This document shows, in pieces, positions 6,054-10,030 of a stretch of 10,030 bases of DNA (position 1 is the stretch's first letter; every line of letters begins with the position of its first letter). The notes under the pieces were generated by a model, which did not search any database, was not told the DNA's origin, and saw only the letters and a list, made by a program, of their open reading frames with translations. Source of the stretch: Methylotenera sp. (lineage in GTDB: Bacteria; Pseudomonadota; Gammaproteobacteria; Burkholderiales; Methylophilaceae); NCBI GenBank assembly GCA_027487055.1, contig JAIYEJ010000325.1, positions 1-10,030 on the forward strand. Direction: 5' to 3'. The translations under genes and the position numbers were made by a program.

Positions 6054-7046
6054 GTGATTCTAACTATAGTTGTACCTTGTTATAACGAGGAAGAAGTAAT
6101 TGTTGAGGCAACTCATCAATTTACATTGTTATTAAACAGGCTCATAGGTTCAGGAAAAATATCTCAACAAAGTAGTATTGCTTATGTGGATGATGGAAGT
6201 AAAGATAGAACTTGGGATTTAATTAAAGGTTTATCGGAATCGAACAAATTTGTTACTGGTATTAAACTTTCTAGAAACAGGGGTCATCAGAATGCTGTTT
6301 TGGCTGGGATGATGACAGTTACAGGTGATGCCATTATTACTATTGATGCAGATTTACAAGATGATATCAATGTTATTGAAAAAATGGTGGATGAATATCA
6401 TCATGGTATGGACATAGTTTACGGCGTCAGAACCGATCGAAGTACTGATACTGTATTTAAAAGAAACACAGCGCAACTTTACTATAAATTACTATCAATG
6501 TTTGGTGTTGACATGATTTATAACCATGCAGACTTTAGATTAATGTCTAGGCGTACGATAGAGTCTTTGCGACAATATTCTGAAGTTAATTTATATCTAA
6601 GAGGTATAATTCCTCTCATTGGATTTAGATCAACATGCATCGAATATAGCCGTAAAGAACGATTTGCAGGCTCCTCAAAATATCCATTCAAAAAAATGCT
6701 TAAATTAGCTATTGAAGGCGTAACTTCTTTTTCTGTAGTGCCTCTGCAAATGATTACTTTTATTGGTTTTATCGTATTTATAGCATCTTTTGGCATCTTA
6801 ACTTGGGTCTTAAGTGTGGCGTTATTTACTAATCAAGCAGTGCCTGGTTGGGCGTCTACAGTTTTGCCTATTTATTTTTTAGGCGGCATACAAATTTTGT
6901 GCTTAGGAGTCATGGGGTCATATCTGGGAAAAATTTATATTGAATCAAAATCAAGGCCAAGATATTTCATAGAAAATAAAGTTGGTCAAAATGATTTTCA
7001 AGATAAAGATGAGCAAACTTCAAGGAATAAAAATATCACTATATGA
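6054..7046 (+). CDS. GtrB/DPM1-like polyprenyl-phosphate glycosyltransferase (GT2)
   Basis: This 330-residue GT2 enzyme should transfer a sugar from a nucleotide donor to undecaprenyl phosphate on the cytoplasmic side of the membrane. The GT-A domain opens with ILTIVVPCYNEEEVI (2-16), has YVDDGSKD (44-51), LSRNRGHQNAVLAGM (72-86) and the metal-binding DADLQDD (98-104). The RFAGSSKY segment (203-210) matches the conserved R-x-x-G-x-SKY of the GtrB/ArnC/DPM1 group. Two C-terminal membrane helices follow (about 232-256 and 266-292), then SRPRYFI and a charged tail. The start is GTG, fixed by GGAGG (6044-6048) five bases upstream and by the VVPCYNE motif directly after it. The stop overlaps the next start codon by four bases (ATGA), so both proteins are probably made together. 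The sugar cannot be predicted; glucose is usual for phage GtrB, but other sugars are known in the family. Confidence 0.92.
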   Translation: MILTIVVPCYNEEEVIVEATHQFTLLLNRLIGSGKISQQSSIAYVDDGSKDRTWDLIKGLSESNKFVTGIKLSRNRGHQNAVLAGMMTVTGDAIITIDADLQDDINVIEKMVDEYHHGMDIVYGVRTDRSTDTVFKRNTAQLYYKLLSMFGVDMIYNHADFRLMSRRTIESLRQYSEVNLYLRGIIPLIGFRSTCIEYSRKERFAGSSKYPFKKMLKLAIEGVTSFSVVPLQMITFIGFIVFIASFGILTWVLSVALFTNQAVPGWASTVLPIYFLGGIQILCLGVMGSYLGKIYIESKSRPRYFIENKVGQNDFQDKDEQTSRNKNITI

Positions 7047-7444
7047 CAATAGGCAGTTTAAAAATTAGTATCAATAACTCACTCGTAAAATTTCTTACAG
7101 TTGGTGTTATCAATACGCTATTAAGTTTGTTGGTAATATTTGGTTTAAAGTATTTTTATTCAATGAGTGATTTTTATGCGAATTTCATTGGATATATAGT
7201 AGGTTTGGTGTGTAGCTTTATCTTGAATAGAAAATGGACATTTAATCATTCAGGGAGTTTACTTAATGCAATAGTAAAATTTTTATTAGTTTTTATAGTG
7301 GCTTATTCTATAAATATTATGTTTGTTCTTGCCTTAATCAAACTAAATGTTAACTCTTACTTTTCTCATATCATGGGGATACCAGTCTATACAATCATTT
7401 TTTACCTAGGCTCAAAGTTTATTGTATTTAAATCAGATGGTTAG
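7043..7444 (+). CDS. GtrA-family membrane protein (putative lipid-linked sugar flippase)
   Basis: This 133-residue protein has four predicted membrane helices (about residues 15-36, 44-62, 75-97 and 107-126). The family pattern is visible: VKFLTVGVINTLLSLL at the start of helix 1, GYIVGLVCSFILNRKWTF (50-67) across helix 2 and its basic end, and a short C-terminus KFIVFK (125-130) after helix 4. GtrA proteins are proposed to move undecaprenyl-phosphate-linked sugars to the periplasmic face for use by a GT-C enzyme. The ATG overlaps the stop of the gtrB-like gene, with AAGGA (7022-7026) somewhat far upstream, so coupling is likely. It is the last gene of the cassette, 135 bases before dnaB. In phage serotype-conversion operons gtrA usually precedes gtrB; here the order is reversed. 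Confidence 0.88.
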   Translation: MTIGSLKISINNSLVKFLTVGVINTLLSLLVIFGLKYFYSMSDFYANFIGYIVGLVCSFILNRKWTFNHSGSLLNAIVKFLLVFIVAYSINIMFVLALIKLNVNSYFSHIMGIPVYTIIFYLGSKFIVFKSDG

Positions 7445-7579
7445 ATGATTTTTTAATCAAATATTTGTTATATTTTAAGTTGATATAGTAAAAATTATCC
7501 TTAATTATTTCACTAAAATTACTTAGTCTACTTTTTGTTTCTTGATAAGAAATGTGTTAATTCAGTTATCTAATAAGTC
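7445..7579. other. Spacer between the cassette and dnaB
   Basis: This short AT-rich spacer contains a possible dnaB promoter, TTGATA (7480-7485) and AATTAT (7503-7508) 17 bases apart, matching five and four of six consensus bases. A five-base-pair hairpin just after the gtrA-like stop (TGATT-TTTT-AATCA, 7446-7459) is too weak to call a terminator. No target-site duplication or remnant of a mobile element is visible. Confidence 0.3.
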
Positions 7580-9019
7580 GTGAATGGTTATAATGCTCTA
7601 ATGGATAATGACTCGTACGAACTACTTAAACTACCTGCAGATATGCTTAAATTGCCGCCTCACTCTATCGAGGCGGAGCAATCGGTGTTGGGTGGTTTAT
7701 TGCTAGAGAATGAAGCCCTAGATAAAATAGCCGATATATTAAAGCCAACTGATTTTTATCAACATGATCATAAATTAATATATCAGCACATTATTAAGCT
7801 TTTAGAGAATAATAAACCTGCGGACATTGTCACCATTGCTGAATCTCTAGAAGCGGCAGCTGCGCTCACAGGAGTCGGTGGTATTGTTTACTTGGGTGCA
7901 TTGGCTCAAAACACACCTACCGCAGCTAATATACGTCGTTATGCAGAAATAGTTCGTGAATACGCGGTAATGCGCCAGTTAGTAGAAGCAGGGTCAAGCA
8001 TTGCAGATAGTGCCTATAACCGAAATGGCCGTAATGCAGAAGAATTACTGGATCAAGCTGAAGCTAAAATATTTCAAATCGCTGAAAGTAATAAAAATAG
8101 TGCAGAGGGATTTCAAGGGATGAATACCTTGCTTCCGCAGGTGGCAGAGCGCATTGACATGTTATTTTCGCGAGATAATCAATCAGATGTCACTGGCATT
8201 CCAACTGGGTTTACAGATTTAGACTCTATGACATCTGGCCTCCATGGTGGTGATTTGATTATTGTGGCTGGACGACCTTCTATGGGTAAAACTGCCTTTT
8301 CTATTAATATCGCCGAAAATATTGCGCTTGGGATGGGTGGTTTAGGTTCAGGCTTGCCAGTTGCTATTTTCTCAATGGAGATGGGCGCAACCCAATTGGC
8401 GACGCGGATGATAGGTTCAGTAGGGCGTCTAGATCAACATCGCATGCGTACAGGGCGCTTAGAAGATGAAGACTGGGAGCGCTTAACAACAGCGCTTGGC
8501 AAATTAAATGACGCTCCTATTTATATTGATGAAGGCTCTGCGCTTACCTCGTTTGATGTGCGAGCACGTGCGCGGCGCTTGCATCGCCAAACGGGCAAAC
8601 TTGGCTTGATTGTAGTGGATTACTTGCAATTGATGTCAGGGTCTTCAGCCAAACAGAGTGAGAATCGCGCGACAGAGATTTCAGAAATATCACGATCCCT
8701 TAAAGGCTTGGCAAAGGAACTAGATGTGCCAGTGATAGCACTTTCCCAACTCAATCGATCAGTTGAAACTCGCCCTGATAAGCGCCCCATGATGTCAGAC
8801 TTGCGTGAATCTGGCGCTATTGAGCAAGACGCGGATTTGATTTTATTTATTTACCGCGATGAAGTCTATAATCCAGATAGTCCTGATAAAGGGACTGCTG
8901 AAATTATCATTGGCAAGCAACGTAATGGCCCGATTGGACGTGTTAAGCTGACATTTATTGGCGAAAACACTCGTTTTGAAAATTATGCCAATGCAGGTTA
9001 TATGCCAGATAACTACTAA
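7580..9019 (+). CDS. dnaB: Replicative DNA helicase DnaB
   Basis: DnaB is the hexameric 5'-3' helicase of the replication fork; it loads at the origin and recruits primase. The product of up to 479 residues has the N-terminal helical domain (about 25-130, starting LPPHSIEAEQSVLGGLLL), a linker, and the RecA-like motor (about 200-470). Motor motifs are Walker A GRPSMGKT (231-238), SMEM (265-268), Walker B LIVVDYLQLM (343-352), ALSQLNRSVETR (387-398), DLRESGAIEQDAD (407-419) and the arginine-finger segment KQRNGPIG (446-453). The segment after Walker A carries GMGGLGSG (251-258) and is about five residues longer than in E. coli as I remember it. The GTG at 7580 and the ATG at 7601 (residue 8) are both possible starts; neither has a Shine-Dalgarno site. 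radA begins 21 bases downstream and the two are probably cotranscribed. Confidence 0.97.
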   Translation: MNGYNALMDNDSYELLKLPADMLKLPPHSIEAEQSVLGGLLLENEALDKIADILKPTDFYQHDHKLIYQHIIKLLENNKPADIVTIAESLEAAAALTGVGGIVYLGALAQNTPTAANIRRYAEIVREYAVMRQLVEAGSSIADSAYNRNGRNAEELLDQAEAKIFQIAESNKNSAEGFQGMNTLLPQVAERIDMLFSRDNQSDVTGIPTGFTDLDSMTSGLHGGDLIIVAGRPSMGKTAFSINIAENIALGMGGLGSGLPVAIFSMEMGATQLATRMIGSVGRLDQHRMRTGRLEDEDWERLTTALGKLNDAPIYIDEGSALTSFDVRARARRLHRQTGKLGLIVVDYLQLMSGSSAKQSENRATEISEISRSLKGLAKELDVPVIALSQLNRSVETRPDKRPMMSDLRESGAIEQDADLILFIYRDEVYNPDSPDKGTAEIIIGKQRNGPIGRVKLTFIGENTRFENYANAGYMPDNY

Positions 9020-9040
9020 AGCGAAACTGATTAAACTCTA

Positions 9041-10030
9041 GTGGCAAAAGCAAAAACTATTTACAGTTGCACTGAATGCGGTGCATCAGAGCCGAAATGG
9101 CAAGGTCAATGCCCAAGTTGTATGGCTTGGAATACATTAGTCGAATCTATAGAAGAGTCTACTAATACTAACAATCGCTATGCTAACAAATTTGATGGTT
9201 TAAACCAAAGTAGCACTTTACAAAAATTAAGTAGTATTAAAGCTGCGGATATTGAGCGTACGCCTACAGGCATTAGTGAGTTTGACCGCGTTTTAGGTGG
9301 TGGCTTAGTCGAAGGTGGCGTGGTGCTCATTGGGGGCGACCCAGGTATAGGCAAATCTACCTTATTATTGCAAGTGTTATGTCATTTGGGAAAGAGCGCG
9401 CAGGCGATATATGTTAGTGGTGAGGAATCCCCGCAACAGATTGCGATGCGAGCTAAACGTTTAGGTTTAGATGCAAGTAATGTAGAGCTTTTGGCGGAAA
9501 TTAATCTAGAGAAAATTCTTGCAACATTGCAAACACACAAACCCAATATTGCGGTTATAGATTCAATACAAACTGTGTATTCTGAAGCTTTGCAATCTGC
9601 GCCGGGCTCTGTTGCTCAGGTACGCGAGTGTTCTGCGCAACTTACTCGGCTTGCTAAGCAACTTGGTATTACTGTGGTTTTGGTGGGACATGTGACCAAA
9701 GAGGGCTCGCTCGCAGGACCCCGCGTGCTTGAGCATATTGTGGATACTGTACTTTATTTTGAAGGTGACCAGAACTCTAGCTTCCGATTAATTCGTGCGT
9801 TTAAAAACCGCTTTGGTGCAGTTAATGAACTCGGCGTGTTTGCGATGACAGAACATGGCCTACGTGAAGTATCCAATCCATCCGCATTATTTTTATCTCA
9901 TCATGAAACTCAAGTAGCTGGAAGTTGCATTACAGTGACAATGGAAGGTACGCGACCTCTTTTGATAGAAATTCAGGCGCTGGTAGATGAAAGTCACGCA
10001 CCAAACCCAAAGCGATTATGTGTTGGTTTA
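9041..10030 (+). CDS. radA: RadA/Sms DNA repair protein (5' part, runs off the window)
   Basis: RadA is a RecA-related ATPase and helicase that promotes branch migration and processing of recombination intermediates. The frame is open from GTG at 9041 to the last base, giving 330 residues of a protein that is about 460 long in E. coli. It begins with a C4 zinc finger (C10, C13, C24, C27, in a YSCTECGA...CPSC context), then TPTGISEFDRVLGGG (74-88), Walker A GGDPGIGKST (98-107), SGEES (126-130), Walker B IAVIDSIQT (170-178), GHVTKEG (216-222) and the RadA-specific KNRFG (255-259). The start of the Lon-protease-like C-terminal domain is present (from about 295) and is cut by the window end. The GTG is chosen because the zinc finger follows at the family's usual distance; no good Shine-Dalgarno site precedes it. 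alr, which sits near dnaB in some proteobacteria, is not between the two genes here. Confidence 0.97.
   Translation, partial: MAKAKTIYSCTECGASEPKWQGQCPSCMAWNTLVESIEESTNTNNRYANKFDGLNQSSTLQKLSSIKAADIERTPTGISEFDRVLGGGLVEGGVVLIGGDPGIGKSTLLLQVLCHLGKSAQAIYVSGEESPQQIAMRAKRLGLDASNVELLAEINLEKILATLQTHKPNIAVIDSIQTVYSEALQSAPGSVAQVRECSAQLTRLAKQLGITVVLVGHVTKEGSLAGPRVLEHIVDTVLYFEGDQNSSFRLIRAFKNRFGAVNELGVFAMTEHGLREVSNPSALFLSHHETQVAGSCITVTMEGTRPLLIEIQALVDESHAPNPKRLCVGL

Noticed and set aside
6518..6796. Minus-strand open frame of 92 codons inside the gtrB-like gene
   Set aside because: It lies opposite the conserved GT2 domain and has no start signal or known fold.
3290..7579. Prophage or insertion element carrying the gtr-like genes
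   Set aside because: GtrA/GtrB genes occur on serotype-converting phages, but there is no integrase, phage structural gene, transposase, tRNA target or terminal repeat in the interval.
1..10030. CRISPR array, tRNA or rRNA gene
   Set aside because: No regularly spaced direct repeats and no tRNA-like cloverleaf or rRNA segment were seen on reading the window.

Overview
The window looks like a chromosomal segment from a moderately AT-rich betaproteobacterium. The order rpsF, priB, rpsR, rplI followed by dnaB and radA, and a PriB encoded between S6 and S18, fit that class. The Methylophilaceae are my best guess within it, but that rests on general impression of gene order and composition, not on a search.

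Layout. Bases 1-432 hold the 3' end of uvrB. A three-helix membrane protein of the DUF2721 type follows (584-1063), facing a small SWIB/MDM2-fold protein on the minus strand (1141-1467). A 322-base divergent spacer carries a good sigma70-type promoter and a structured leader for the ribosomal operon rpsF-priB-rpsR-rplI (1790-3216). A near-perfect intrinsic terminator closes it at 3251-3289. dnaB (7580-9019) and the start of radA (9041 to the window end) follow much further downstream and are ordinary replication and recombination housekeeping genes.

The unusual part is 3290-7560, between rplI and dnaB. It holds four genes of clearly lower GC than the flanks: two tandem paralogous multi-pass GT-C-type glycosyltransferases (3407-4582 and 4817-5980), a GtrB/DPM1-like polyprenyl-phosphate glycosyltransferase (6054-7046) and a GtrA-type small membrane protein (7043-7444). 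Together they have the parts of a Gtr-like lipid-linked sugar pathway. GtrB would load a sugar from a nucleotide donor onto undecaprenyl phosphate on the cytoplasmic face, GtrA would help move it across the membrane, and the two GT-C enzymes would pass it to one or more acceptors on the periplasmic side. The sugar and the acceptor cannot be read from the sequence. The pair of diverged GT-C paralogs served by one GtrB-GtrA pair, placed inside a conserved housekeeping neighbourhood with no integrase, transposase or tRNA nearby, is the feature most worth following up.

Regulatory signals are best supported around rpsF (promoter and hairpin leader) and after rplI (terminator). Inside the sugar cassette only isolated -10-like hexamers are visible, so its transcription units remain uncertain.
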